Below, in pieces: positions 23,761 to 31,877 of a stretch of DNA of 64,000 nt. The translations under genes were made by a program, and so were the position numbers. The notes under the pieces were generated by a model. It was given only the letters and a program-made list of their open reading frames with translations, was not told the origin of the DNA and did not search any database. How positions within the stretch are numbered: position 1 is the first letter of the stretch; the number at the start of each line of letters is the position of its first letter. The stretch is from a virus: positions 140,905-204,904 of IMG/VR virus record IMGVR_UViG_3300042391_001376, one strand, 5' to 3'.

Positions 23761-24024
23761 ATGAGCACCCCACTTGAAATGCTAAATATCCAGCGTTGGA
23801 TGAAGGACGCCGCATGCAAAGGAAACACTGAAGGTGACTGGTTCCCAGAACAACCAGGCAGGACCCCAGCTATCAAAATAGCAATAGACATCTGTAAGCA
23901 ATGCGCGGTAAAACAAGAATGCTATGATTATGCTATAAACCGCCCAGAACTACAAGGCATCTGGGGTGGAGTAACAGCACGCAAACGTGGGAACCTACGA
24001 TCCAAAGGAAAGAAAAGTGAATGA
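23761..24024 (+). CDS. WhiB-family Fe-S regulator 1
   Basis: 87 aa from ATG 23761 with AAAAGGA upstream. The four cluster Cys are C19, C45, C48 and C54 in the WhiB arrangement; GIWGG (66-70) and an Arg/Lys tail complete the domain. WhiB proteins bind sigma-A region 4 and regulate transcription in actinobacteria; phage copies can repress host WhiB targets. One of three in the window. A closed-stem RNA element precedes it. Confidence 0.92.
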   Translation: MSTPLEMLNIQRWMKDAACKGNTEGDWFPEQPGRTPAIKIAIDICKQCAVKQECYDYAINRPELQGIWGGVTARKRGNLRSKGKKSE

Positions 24025-24394
24025 ATACCCAACAAATTATCCTAAGCATGGCTTTCACATGTGTCATGGGTGCGGGTCTATGGCTCCGCATCATACTCAA
24101 GAAAACTTTCCAGATAATGGATGGGCATTTAATCTCAATCACTTCGGATACTATGCCGGCTTCACAGATCCAATCGGAGAACCAGAACAACTAGTCAGAC
24201 TATGTCACGACTGCGTAATAAAGTTCCTAGACGCCTTCCCACTACTCAGTGTACTAGTAGGCAAAGGATGCCACAGCCAATCAGGCCCCAATGAAAAACC
24301 ATGCTGTCAATATGCATGGAAAGCAGAATGGATAGGCAACAGTGCCATAACCTATTTAGCTTCAGAAGATGGCCAACAATGGATCATCCAATAA
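24017..24394 (+). CDS. Cys-rich hypothetical protein, 125 aa
   Basis: GTG start at 24017 overlaps the WhiB-like stop by 8 nt; AAAGGAAAG precedes it. Several Cys pairs (MCHGCGS, LCHDC, PCCQ) suggest zinc binding. It also has aromatic-rich stretches (NHFGYYAGF). Unknown family; coupled to WhiB expression. Confidence 0.65.
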   Translation: MNEYPTNYPKHGFHMCHGCGSMAPHHTQENFPDNGWAFNLNHFGYYAGFTDPIGEPEQLVRLCHDCVIKFLDAFPLLSVLVGKGCHSQSGPNEKPCCQYAWKAEWIGNSAITYLASEDGQQWIIQ

Positions 24395-24427
24395 CACTCT
24401 CTATTACTCCCTATATAACAATACTAC

Positions 24428-24512
24428 TCCCCAAACCTTTTTTCTTGGGGGGCCGAGCGAAGCGAGGCCTCCCTTACCCTAGTAGACTTCCGCAAGGAAG
24501 CTCATAAAAAAA
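24428..24512 (+). terminator. Hairpin cluster, probable terminator region
   Basis: Overlapping stems CCCCAA/TTGGGG, GGGGGGCC/GGCCTCCC and CTTCC-GCAA-GGAAG occur in a row after the operon end. None has a clean T-run, so termination is probable but not certain. Confidence 0.45.
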
Positions 24513-24556
24513 TTCGAGGTAGTCCTCAGACCGCCGAGAAAAAAAGAGTACAGATG

Positions 24557-24586
24557 TTGCAAGTGAGTACACGAGACTGCTATACT
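24557..24586 (+). promoter_or_regulatory. Sigma-70-type promoter
   Basis: TTGCAA, 18 nt, TATACT, placed about 38 nt upstream of the HicA-like gene start. Confidence 0.6.
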
Positions 24587-24623
24587 GATATCCTAGGAAA
24601 TAAACACTAAAAGGAGATTATGT

Positions 24624-24839
24624 ATGCCTCGGCAGCATCAATCTAAAGCTGTTCGGAAAGTTCTTGCAGAACTAACCAGACTAGGCTTTAACGTTGAACA
24701 AAAGAAATCAGGTGTCTATCGGATCACTCCACCCCCAGGGGTAGATGGTCCACTGTATACGACACATGGCACGGAATCAGCATTGCATCCGATGCGCCGT
24801 GACTTTAAAAAATATTATAACATAGATATCAACGTTTAA
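24624..24839 (+). CDS. HicA-like small protein
   Basis: 71 aa. A helix (SKAVRKVLAELTRLGF), a strand with GVYRITPPPGV and a final helix (HPMRRDFKKYY) follow the HicA/dsRBD-like mRNA-interferase layout, but the catalytic His typical of HicA toxins (after GSH) is not obvious. No HicB antitoxin is adjacent, so toxin activity is doubtful. It has its own promoter. Confidence 0.6.
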   Translation: MPRQHQSKAVRKVLAELTRLGFNVEQKKSGVYRITPPPGVDGPLYTTHGTESALHPMRRDFKKYYNIDINV

Positions 24840-25277
24840 AGTGTTTGCTTCCATGGGAGAGCTCATCTCGTATCTCTACTAGGTGGTGGTAGCTATACTT
24901 GGGTGGGTGGGCTCTCCCGCCCCCCTACACTATAAGTATTAAATTAAGTTTAATAATAAGATTAAGCTTACACTACCTCTACCACACACACACAAAACCT
25001 AGACCCAACCCAACAAAAATGTTAGACAAACCAATAAATGGAACCCTCTCGCCCCAGCACCCATTATAACTTATATAACTCAGTATAAATCGATATAAAC
25101 ATATAGATACACATGTGTACACACATCTATTCCGTATACAGTACACTTGTGTACACAATAAAGAATTCTCCCTCTGAATTCTGATATAGGAATAAGACAG
25201 ATCAACAATGCCTAGTCCGTATAGGATAGTATTAGAATAGTATTAGAATAAACAATGTATCGTGAAAGGATACTTAT
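24840..25277 (+). promoter_or_regulatory. 438 nt control region with palindromic operators
   Basis: No ORF seen. It opens with a GGGAGAGC...GCTCTCCC inverted repeat that may terminate the previous gene. Two copies of the palindrome TGTGTACACA (25114-25123 and 25148-25157), centred 34 bp apart, lie in a TATA-rich stretch. An AGGAATAAG motif lies at 25188. It looks like an operator/promoter region for the membrane protein gene that follows. Confidence 0.5.
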
Positions 25278-25709
25278 ATGCTCTTTATGATGATGATATG
25301 GTTAGCTGTAGCTTCTACCGTAGTAGAAATGATGTTCGCGGCAAGGATCCCAGCCTGGCGTAAGAACGCACACAAATACAAATGGGTTAACATGGCACTA
25401 TCCTTACTCTTATCATTCGTCCTAGGTGTAATGTTCGGTGCAGCCGGACTAATCGCCTTAGGTGCAGCCATGATATCCACCGTCCTATCCATCCCAGGCT
25501 ATGCTATCCTACACTGGAATTATGATTCCAAGGAAGCACAAAAGCATGGTGGCAATATGACGCATTACCTTCGCGGCAAATGGATACAAGCATTCAAAGA
25601 CCTAGCAAAGGTTATTTACGGAATTATTAGAATAATCACATTCCCCATCTGGGCAACCAGAGCAGTAATAAATAAACTTAACTCAGTCAAACAACGTAGG
25701 ACGGCATAG
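25278..25709 (+). CDS. Membrane protein, 143 aa
   Basis: Three hydrophobic segments: residues 2-22, 38-70 (two helices or a hairpin, LLLSFVLGVMFGAAGLIALGAAM) and 113-127. A basic C-terminus (NSVKQRRTA) should be cytoplasmic. GAAAGGA precedes ATG. No family recognised; a role in membrane takeover or superinfection exclusion is speculative. Confidence 0.7.
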   Translation: MLFMMMIWLAVASTVVEMMFAARIPAWRKNAHKYKWVNMALSLLLSFVLGVMFGAAGLIALGAAMISTVLSIPGYAILHWNYDSKEAQKHGGNMTHYLRGKWIQAFKDLAKVIYGIIRIITFPIWATRAVINKLNSVKQRRTA

Positions 25710-25768
25710 ACATCCTGTCAGCGAAAGCAATATAACAAAAAATTACAAAAAAATTTCGCGCCGAACGG

Positions 25769-25841
25769 GCCTTGGTAGCTCAGGGGATAGAGCAACGGAC
25801 TTCTAATCCGCAGGTCGTAGGTTCAATTCCTACCCAAGGCG
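25769..25841 (+). tRNA. tRNA-Arg (UCU)
   Basis: Acceptor GCCTTGG/CCAAGGC, T-arm with GTTCAATTC and loop CTTCTAA giving anticodon TCT. The outermost anticodon-stem pair is A-C. Decodes AGA, a common codon in this AT-rich genome. Confidence 0.9.
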
Positions 25842-25886
25842 CCCACTCAAAATCAAAGAAGTGACAACCAAAGCAAAGGACATGTA

Positions 25887-26252
25887 ATGGCCAAATACTC
25901 TATGACATGGGAAGACCACTACTTTATCTTCTACAAGATGAACCGCAACAGAACCATAACTTCTGTCGGTACACCAAAGGAAATAACCCTTTGTAATAAC
26001 AAATACAACGAAGCATTCTACGGCGTTCGAGCCGGCAAATACGGTATTTTTATACCGTCAGACGCAGAACGCTGGGGAGTCTTCAGTTTTATCAATAACA
26101 TATGGACACCACAATTTGGTGACCTTATACCTAAAGAATATGAACGCCAACTGTACACTCTGGACCAAGGACGCTTTGCGCTCCTCAGAAGAAGTACAGT
26201 GAATATTAATTTCTCAATAACCACCAAAACAAACACAAAGGCTAAATCATGA
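25887..26252 (+). CDS. Hypothetical protein, 121 aa
   Basis: Aromatic-rich, probably beta-structured protein (HYFIFYKMNRN..., AGKYGIFIPSD). Overlaps the next gene by 4 nt (ATGA). No family recognised. Confidence 0.65.
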   Translation: MAKYSMTWEDHYFIFYKMNRNRTITSVGTPKEITLCNNKYNEAFYGVRAGKYGIFIPSDAERWGVFSFINNIWTPQFGDLIPKEYERQLYTLDQGRFALLRRSTVNINFSITTKTNTKAKS

Positions 26253-26893
26253 GTACCGTCCGAATCAACCTCCCAAATGACATCACTATTGAAGCAACAC
26301 CCGACCAAGCAGTTGCTATCCTAGCCAAGCTGTCTACCCCTAACGCAGAGACTGAAGATCAGCGTATTAACAGAATTAAAGCTCAGAATGCGGCAATTAA
26401 GCCTAAGCTTGAAGCCGAACTAAAAGAGCTTGAAGCCAAGATTGTCAAAGACAAGAAGGCTCCAGCTAATAAAACAATCATTGCTGACCTTCCAGTATCA
26501 TCACAAATCAGTCGTCCACAGCGTGAAGTATTGGACTCAATATTCTTCTACGCCCCAAGCAGAACAAAGTCTAAAGGCAAAGCAGCTTATGTGGCGGCCA
26601 TCTTAATGGATCGCGAAATACACAGCATGCAAGAGCTTAAGCGTCTTTCTAATGCGCCAACAAGCACCGTCACATTTGCTATACGCCGTCTACGCGAAGC
26701 TGGTAGCACCGTTGAAGTTAGCTCGCAAGTAATGAGTAAGAATACTTTAGTACAGCTTACTCGTCTTGCTAAACCTAAGTTTAAAGTTAACAGAACACTT
26801 ACGCGTACTAAAACAAAGACACAGAATTCCTCTGCGTCAGCAAAGAATTCACCAATCATAATCCCTAAAGGATTCACAGAACTAACCGTGTAA
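26249..26893 (+). CDS. Winged-helix-like DNA-binding protein
   Basis: 214 aa. An N-terminal helical, Lys-rich part (~1-75) is followed by a probable winged helix at ~110-155: DREIHSMQELKRLS then NAPTSTVTFAIRRLREAG, typical of helix-turn-helix plus recognition helix. The C-terminus is basic and disordered (RTLTRTKTKTQ). Likely a transcription or replication regulator. Coupled to the previous gene by ATGA. Confidence 0.65.
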   Translation: MSTVRINLPNDITIEATPDQAVAILAKLSTPNAETEDQRINRIKAQNAAIKPKLEAELKELEAKIVKDKKAPANKTIIADLPVSSQISRPQREVLDSIFFYAPSRTKSKGKAAYVAAILMDREIHSMQELKRLSNAPTSTVTFAIRRLREAGSTVEVSSQVMSKNTLVQLTRLAKPKFKVNRTLTRTKTKTQNSSASAKNSPIIIPKGFTELTV

Positions 26894-27047
26894 ACGGTTA
26901 ACAAGTTGTCAGTACTGGGCTATGTAATCAAGGTTGTTCATGGTCTGATTGCACAGGGTCCCTTTCAACTTAAACTTCCTGAGAGTTTAAGTCCGCTCCG
27001 CTTCCCCAGGCGTGAGCCCCAGTCTGGCATTTATTTAAAGGAATATT
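26894..27047 (+). promoter_or_regulatory. Leader with inverted repeat
   Basis: Contains ACTTAAACT/AGTTTAAGT, a 9-bp stem near 26969-26991, and GC-rich segments, between two genes. May act as terminator/leader structure; no T-run. Confidence 0.35.
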
Positions 27048-27509
27048 ATGACCATAACACAAACAGAAATACCAGCACATATAGAGCAATTACTTGATGT
27101 ACACAATACATTATGGGATGCTCTCTCAGACTCCTATGCCGGTTTAAAATTAGACTATAAAGGCAGTAAGTATGATATATATAAGCCAGAACATAATGGC
27201 TTTACATCTACTGTTCTATCTAATGACAACGGCAAAAACTTTTTGTGGATTACACAAAATTTAAACAAGTCATCTTACGGTTCATTCGAAATTAAAAGAG
27301 CTCGCTCTCAAGGAGACGATAAACGTATCACTTGGATAGTTGATAACAGCAATGATAAATTTTATTATTGCGCTCTTATTAAAACTTGTGTTTATTTTGA
27401 TGGCAAAAAAGATATTCTTGTCGAAAGATATATCAACGATAACACAGAAGTTGTTTATTGTACCAATCCAACTTATGCAAGTTACGTTACACACAAATCA
27501 AAATATTAA
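27048..27509 (+). CDS. Hypothetical protein, 153 aa
   Basis: Soluble protein with an N-terminal helix (AHIEQLLDVHNTLWDALSDS) and beta-rich remainder. AAAGGAA upstream of ATG. No family recognised. AT-rich codons differ from the GC-richer genes at 16-23 kb. Confidence 0.65.
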   Translation: MTITQTEIPAHIEQLLDVHNTLWDALSDSYAGLKLDYKGSKYDIYKPEHNGFTSTVLSNDNGKNFLWITQNLNKSSYGSFEIKRARSQGDDKRITWIVDNSNDKFYYCALIKTCVYFDGKKDILVERYINDNTEVVYCTNPTYASYVTHKSKY

Positions 27510-27584
27510 CTCAAAAATGTTGGACACCTTAATTTATACACCTTAGGTGTTCACGCATACATTATATATATATTTCTTGTAATG

Positions 27585-27613
27585 TTGCATTCTAATAAAT
27601 TAAGTGTTATACT
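27585..27613 (+). promoter_or_regulatory. Sigma-70-type promoter
   Basis: TTGCAT, 17 nt, TATACT, upstream of the small HTH gene at 27700. Confidence 0.6.
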
Positions 27614-27699
27614 ATATTTCTAGTAAAAATAAGATATTATTTATATACCTATATATACCTTTCATAACTCAAATTAACTCACATTAAGGACATATTATC

Positions 27700-27903
27700 A
27701 TGGCTAAGCCTTCAAAAACACCCCTCATTCAAGAATTCATTTCAATGAATAATGGAAAGACATTTTCCACAAAAGAGATGTGCAAAGAAATCGGAGTAAG
27801 TCTTCCTACTCTTCTTGCATTCATCAAAAACAATCCAGACACCTTTAGCTCAATGAGCTATGGCGTCTACAAGATCGAAGTAAACATACAGGCTACATAC
27901 TAA
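27700..27903 (+). CDS. Small helix-turn-helix protein
   Basis: 67 aa. TFSTKEMCKEIGVSLPTLLAFIKNNPDTF (two helices with a turn at GVS) matches a helix-turn-helix, followed by a beta-wing-like YGVYKIEV. Likely a small regulator. It has its own promoter (27585) and lies upstream of the structured leader of the transglycosylase-like gene. Confidence 0.65.
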   Translation: MAKPSKTPLIQEFISMNNGKTFSTKEMCKEIGVSLPTLLAFIKNNPDTFSSMSYGVYKIEVNIQATY

Positions 27904-27963
27904 AACATATATACAAATAAAGAATGAAACTTAACTTTTATTCTTTATACAGGTACTATTCAT

Positions 27964-28005
27964 CTATCGTTAATAAACGATAGCGCAGGTAAGTTAACAC
28001 TTACC
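27964..28005 (+). promoter_or_regulatory. Two tandem hairpins
   Basis: CTATCGTT-AATA-AACGATAG (27964-27983) and GGTAAGT-TAAC-ACTTACC (27988-28005), both perfect, between a stop codon and the next promoter. Possibly a terminator or mRNA-stabilising pair. Confidence 0.45.
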
Positions 28006-28040
28006 CATCCCCTAAACAAGGATATGTATTGAATAGATAC

Positions 28041-28069
28041 TTGTTACACCACCATATATGTGATAGAAT
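28041..28069 (+). promoter_or_regulatory. Sigma-70-type promoter of the structured leader
   Basis: TTGTTA, 17 nt, TAGAAT. The predicted start of transcription (about 28076) coincides with the first base of the closing stem of the leader RNA. Confidence 0.6.
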
Positions 28070-28075
28070 AATACC

Positions 28076-28269
28076 AATGCCCGTAACCAGCGGGCAGGGG
28101 AATAATCCCTAACGTAACAGAGAAATACTGTGAAGTCGGAGATGGCTAACCTTGCCACTGTGACGGGCATTTCGTATATGTCCGCACATCTTCGGTTTCG
28201 CAACCTGCGCCGTACTAATGGTTTCCATTTCGGAAATCAGACAAAGACGAAAAGGAGCGAACACGGAAT
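28076..28269 (+). promoter_or_regulatory. Riboswitch-like 5' leader of the transglycosylase-like gene
   Basis: About 190 nt. TGCCCGT (28078-28084) can pair with ACGGGCA (28163-28169) or with the adjacent CGGGCA (28091-28096), so two folds compete. Inside lie GGG-AATAAT-CCC type and TGGC-TAACCTT-GCCA hairpins. Just before the AAAAGGAG site is a GGTTTCC/GGAAATC hairpin. The GCTAACC stretch and the wall-hydrolase target recall c-di-AMP (ydaO) riboswitches of actinobacterial rpf genes, but I cannot confirm the class. Confidence 0.45.
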
Positions 28270-28866
28270 ATGCAGAATAAATATAACAAATCAATTATAG
28301 GTGTTATAGCTATATTTTTAGCTTTAACAACTGGAGCCAATGCGCTACTTGCGCAAAAAGTTCCTGACATGGAACCTCCCAGTACCCCTTGGGTACTTAG
28401 ACACATTCCCGACATAATTGAAAGTAAAACAGCACAAGAACCAATTGCCTTTAAACATGGTGATGTATCATGGTTGGCAGACCTAGCTATTAAAGTAGGC
28501 TGGCCCAAGAAAACAATACCTCGCTTAGAGCACATTGTTCTTCGCGAATCAGGCGGTTGTCCTAACCGCATTGGTGGATCCATAGTTGATAAGAACTGTA
28601 ATATTATTGGACACACAGGTGCTACCAATAAATCCGACTCAGGATTATTACAGATCAACGGTGTTAACTGGGATCCTAAAAGACCAGGAACACAAATTGC
28701 TTGTGCTCGACTTAGGATATGTACACAGGAAGCTATATTAGATCCTGTCAACAATCTTAAAGTGGGACTTCTTCTTTATGAAGAAGCTGGTTGGGGACCT
28801 TGGGACCCATGTCAGTGGGGCCCAGAGTACGCAAGCAGATGCAAAACAATGCCTAAAATGCCTTGA
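28270..28866 (+). CDS. Secreted lytic transglycosylase-like protein
   Basis: 198 aa. An N-terminal signal or anchor (SIIGVIAIFLALTTGANA) precedes a lysozyme-like domain: catalytic Glu in LRESGG (E93) and SGLLQIN (124-130), the SLT/RPF-type pair. Four Cys could form disulfides outside the cell. Probable peptidoglycan cleavage for wall remodelling or lysis; an alternative is a resuscitation-type factor. It is single-gene, between a riboswitch-like leader and a strong terminator. Confidence 0.8.
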   Translation: MQNKYNKSIIGVIAIFLALTTGANALLAQKVPDMEPPSTPWVLRHIPDIIESKTAQEPIAFKHGDVSWLADLAIKVGWPKKTIPRLEHIVLRESGGCPNRIGGSIVDKNCNIIGHTGATNKSDSGLLQINGVNWDPKRPGTQIACARLRICTQEAILDPVNNLKVGLLLYEEAGWGPWDPCQWGPEYASRCKTMPKMP

Positions 28867-28900
28867 TGATAATAATCATTTAGGTTTATAGGAATAAGAC

Positions 28901-28925
28901 GGGGGGCCGAAAGGCCCCCCTTTTT
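28901..28925 (+). terminator. Rho-independent terminator
   Basis: GGGGGGCC-GAAA-GGCCCCCC followed by TTTTT; directly preceded by AGGAATAAGAC. Confidence 0.92.
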
Positions 28926-28946
28926 AGTTAACCCAAAAAACATCTT

Positions 28947-28975
28947 TTTTTGCTAATTCAAAAGTATAGCAAAAA
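28947..28975 (+). promoter_or_regulatory. Inverted repeat in the leader of the second RNAP-like gene
   Basis: TTTTTGCTA (28947-28955) and TAGCAAAAA (28967-28975) form a 9-bp stem just ahead of the ribosome site; possible operator or mRNA hairpin. Confidence 0.4.
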
Positions 28976-28992
28976 CTTAAACTGAAAGGTAC

Positions 28993-31626
28993 ATGAACAT
29001 GCCAATATATCAGCCTGCCGTCCGTTTACAAACAATGCACAACGGACCATTGCGAAGCATTAACGATTATCAATTTGGATTCTATGATGTCGGCTTCGGT
29101 CGGCAAGCTCTTCAATATCTTCACGAAGTAGAAGGTCTTGAAAATCCAATATTTAGAATGGCTACTATGCCAATTCCTTCCAATAAGATTGAAGCAAAGA
29201 TTGCAGAAGCATACATCCGTAATCCTAACATCTGCTATTCAATAGTAGATAAAAATAAGATCGTATTAGTACATATCAACGGCAACGATGGTTGGCTTGA
29301 TGTATACAAGAAACTTGGTTATGAAATCCTTAGTGGCGACAAGACAGCTAAGCGACTCAAAACCTTCCACCGTGCAGCATTGTTAAATGCTCACTTCACT
29401 AAAGATGAAATCAATGTCCAGATCGTAGATCCAGATGAATATTCATCTTGGTCATTTGAAGATCCATCCTTTCAAGAATGGGCTACAAAAGAATACCCTA
29501 ATATCGACGTTACAGATCCTAAGGTCATCGAGCGTTTGCTTGATGGCGGTTTCGTAATCTCTCGTAAGTTTATTCAGCGTGCAGCTGAAAACTTACCAGT
29601 ATACGAACCACACAAAACTTTAGATACTAAAGAATATTATTACGACTGGCGTGTTCGTAAGAACTTTATTAAAGATATGATGGAATGCTCTATATTCAAT
29701 ACTCGTATTGTATTCGAAGAGGGTTTCCTCAAGGGCAATGCCATCGTATCTGACAACATGCCAGAAGGTGTAGATATTATCACTACACGCACAAATATAA
29801 AGAACGAAATCAAGTATCACAATGGCTTTCAGTTTCTAGCTGAGCCAGTGGGATCGTATGATTCTGTTCTTACTGACACCCAAACTGTTATTAATCTTCC
29901 TAAACTATTCCCTAACGCTGATCTAGAGTATTGGCTTGACGAAGAATACAAAAAGATCTTTGATCTTGCTGTATCCGACAAGCTACTCACTAACTGGCGT
30001 GCAGTTTACAAGCGTCAGTTCCGCAAAATCCACGAAGCAGAAGACGAAGAAGCATATGCCCGCATGAACTATGTGGGCTATCGTTGGCGTAAGCTTGGCA
30101 TGAAAATCACTGATTCACCATGGTTGTTTGAAACCTTGGCGATCAGTCATGCCCGACCATTTGCCGATTCATCTAAGCCTCGTATACCAGTTCCATGCGC
30201 AATAAGTGAACAGGTTATTCCTGAGTCACTTTCTCGTATGGCTGGCTATGACATCGAAGTAGACCAAGGCAAGATACGACGTATCGAAGAACTTGGTGTA
30301 CACGTAGTTAGTGACCTTGACTGGCTAGAAATGTATGAGAGCCATGGCGGTCACGACGAGGACGACTACTTCAAGCTGTTCTATCGCACCATGCGTGGTG
30401 GCGAATACGACGGCAAGAAGGTAGTTATCATCTGCCGTTCACCCAATGACCTTGGTGAGTATTCAATCTTTGAATACACCGAAGGTGATTGGTCTCCAGT
30501 ATGGCACAACGCTGCTGGTATCCCAACAGAATTTCCAGAAATAAGCGGACGTGACTGGCCAAAGCGTTTAAGTAAAGCTATCTTTGATGGCGACATTACT
30601 TATTCAGGTTTGCCATCTAAATCACTACCTAAAACTAAGCCTGAACAGGCACCCTATACACCTGACGACGTCATTCGAGATATGAATATCGCAATGGCTG
30701 GCGGTCAAATCGGTGGATATGTAAATGCTTGCATGCTTTATTCTTCGGTGATTCACCGTCACCGTCCAATTCAATTGTGCACTTTAGAGACTGCTCTCGA
30801 CAAATGCATTAACCCAGATTCTATAGAAGATGTTATAGCAATTGACAACGAAGCTAAAGCTATTGTTCGTCAAGTTATCGAAAGCAAAACCCCAATCGAT
30901 CAATTCGTTTGGAGTACTCGTGGTTCAGCCCGTTTACTTGAAGAAGATGATGATCTTCTGATAGATGAAAACGGCAAGCTAACCATGATGTCTAAATTAT
31001 GCTATGATAAATTTGCAGAACACACTGCTCGCGTTCGTGAATGGGCACAAAATAATGCCCGTCCATCCGATCCACGCATAGCAGAATTGGGCAATAGCCA
31101 ATTGCAAATGTTCTATCATGCACTACCAATTGTCAACCAGTTCCGCTCAGGCATATGGTCAATTAATACATCTGAAGCAACAGCTGAAAATGGATCTATT
31201 GTACGCAACTCTTGGGAATATTTATATTCCAAACAAGTTGACATCATCAATTCATTTGAACTTGAATCTGATCGTCACGACTTCGTACTTGCACTATATT
31301 CTGTCTGTCTTAATGTGCCAACCAAAGGTGGCAAAATTACAGACCATTATATGATGAACAGATTTGTTTATCCATATCTAGAATCCGCTTTGCAGTATTA
31401 TGGTTTGGGCAAATCTGTCAACTTCCTGATGCAAGAAGATGGTGATGTTAAGATTCTCGAAACATTAGTTACCGAATGGAAGTTTACCGATCCTGAAGGC
31501 AACTCAACTTTATTCAATGATCCAATTGAATTTCAACAAGCTCAGTCTGTTTATTCTAAAGTTCAATTTGTTACAAATTCTGCTTCGTTACTTTCTTCGG
31601 AAGTACGAACTACTTCAAAGTATTAA
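28993..31626 (+). CDS. Second two-barrel RNA polymerase-like protein, altered active site
   Basis: 877 aa; ATG 28993, or 28999. It parallels the protein at 16482 in order and wording: DGGFVIS (184-190), FEEGFLKGNAIVSDNMPEGVDI (K247 of KG), PRIPVPCAIS, and an Asp-rich motif followed by VVIICRSPNDLGEYSI, against VVIIRSPNGPGGYSI in the first. Where the first has DQDGD, this one has DEDDY (455-459), so the last catalytic Asp is lost or shifted. It may be a partner subunit, a regulator or a specialised polymerase. AT-richer than its paralogue. Confidence 0.7.
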   Translation: MNMPIYQPAVRLQTMHNGPLRSINDYQFGFYDVGFGRQALQYLHEVEGLENPIFRMATMPIPSNKIEAKIAEAYIRNPNICYSIVDKNKIVLVHINGNDGWLDVYKKLGYEILSGDKTAKRLKTFHRAALLNAHFTKDEINVQIVDPDEYSSWSFEDPSFQEWATKEYPNIDVTDPKVIERLLDGGFVISRKFIQRAAENLPVYEPHKTLDTKEYYYDWRVRKNFIKDMMECSIFNTRIVFEEGFLKGNAIVSDNMPEGVDIITTRTNIKNEIKYHNGFQFLAEPVGSYDSVLTDTQTVINLPKLFPNADLEYWLDEEYKKIFDLAVSDKLLTNWRAVYKRQFRKIHEAEDEEAYARMNYVGYRWRKLGMKITDSPWLFETLAISHARPFADSSKPRIPVPCAISEQVIPESLSRMAGYDIEVDQGKIRRIEELGVHVVSDLDWLEMYESHGGHDEDDYFKLFYRTMRGGEYDGKKVVIICRSPNDLGEYSIFEYTEGDWSPVWHNAAGIPTEFPEISGRDWPKRLSKAIFDGDITYSGLPSKSLPKTKPEQAPYTPDDVIRDMNIAMAGGQIGGYVNACMLYSSVIHRHRPIQLCTLETALDKCINPDSIEDVIAIDNEAKAIVRQVIESKTPIDQFVWSTRGSARLLEEDDDLLIDENGKLTMMSKLCYDKFAEHTARVREWAQNNARPSDPRIAELGNSQLQMFYHALPIVNQFRSGIWSINTSEATAENGSIVRNSWEYLYSKQVDIINSFELESDRHDFVLALYSVCLNVPTKGGKITDHYMMNRFVYPYLESALQYYGLGKSVNFLMQEDGDVKILETLVTEWKFTDPEGNSTLFNDPIEFQQAQSVYSKVQFVTNSASLLSSEVRTTSKY

Positions 31627-31635
31627 GGAGACAAC

Positions 31636-31866
31636 ATGAAAATATCATCTAAACTTGGCAAGTACACAGGTAAATTCTGTCGTTTTATGAAACGAAGAGA
31701 AACACGCGCAGCGTGGCTAACAGCAGAATGGGCCGCAAGTACTTTAGCATTTGCTACAACAGTTTATGCATTGCTTGTAATTGGTTCCCCTTTACTAGCA
31801 TTGCTCTTTTTAGCTATTTACGCTTACGGTAGTTACGCATTGTTTTCAATAATGCTATCTAAATAG
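31636..31866 (+). CDS. Small membrane protein, 76 aa
   Basis: Basic N-terminus, then two hydrophobic helices (TLAFATTVYALLVIGSPLLALLFLAIYA). AAGGAG upstream, 9 nt after the RNAP-like gene, so probably co-transcribed. No family recognised. Confidence 0.65.
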   Translation: MKISSKLGKYTGKFCRFMKRRETRAAWLTAEWAASTLAFATTVYALLVIGSPLLALLFLAIYAYGSYALFSIMLSK

Positions 31867-31877
31867 ATTGGATTTAT

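Noticed and set aside
24624-24839. Complete HicAB toxin-antitoxin system
   Set aside because: No HicB-like partner adjacent and the typical HicA catalytic His context is not seen.
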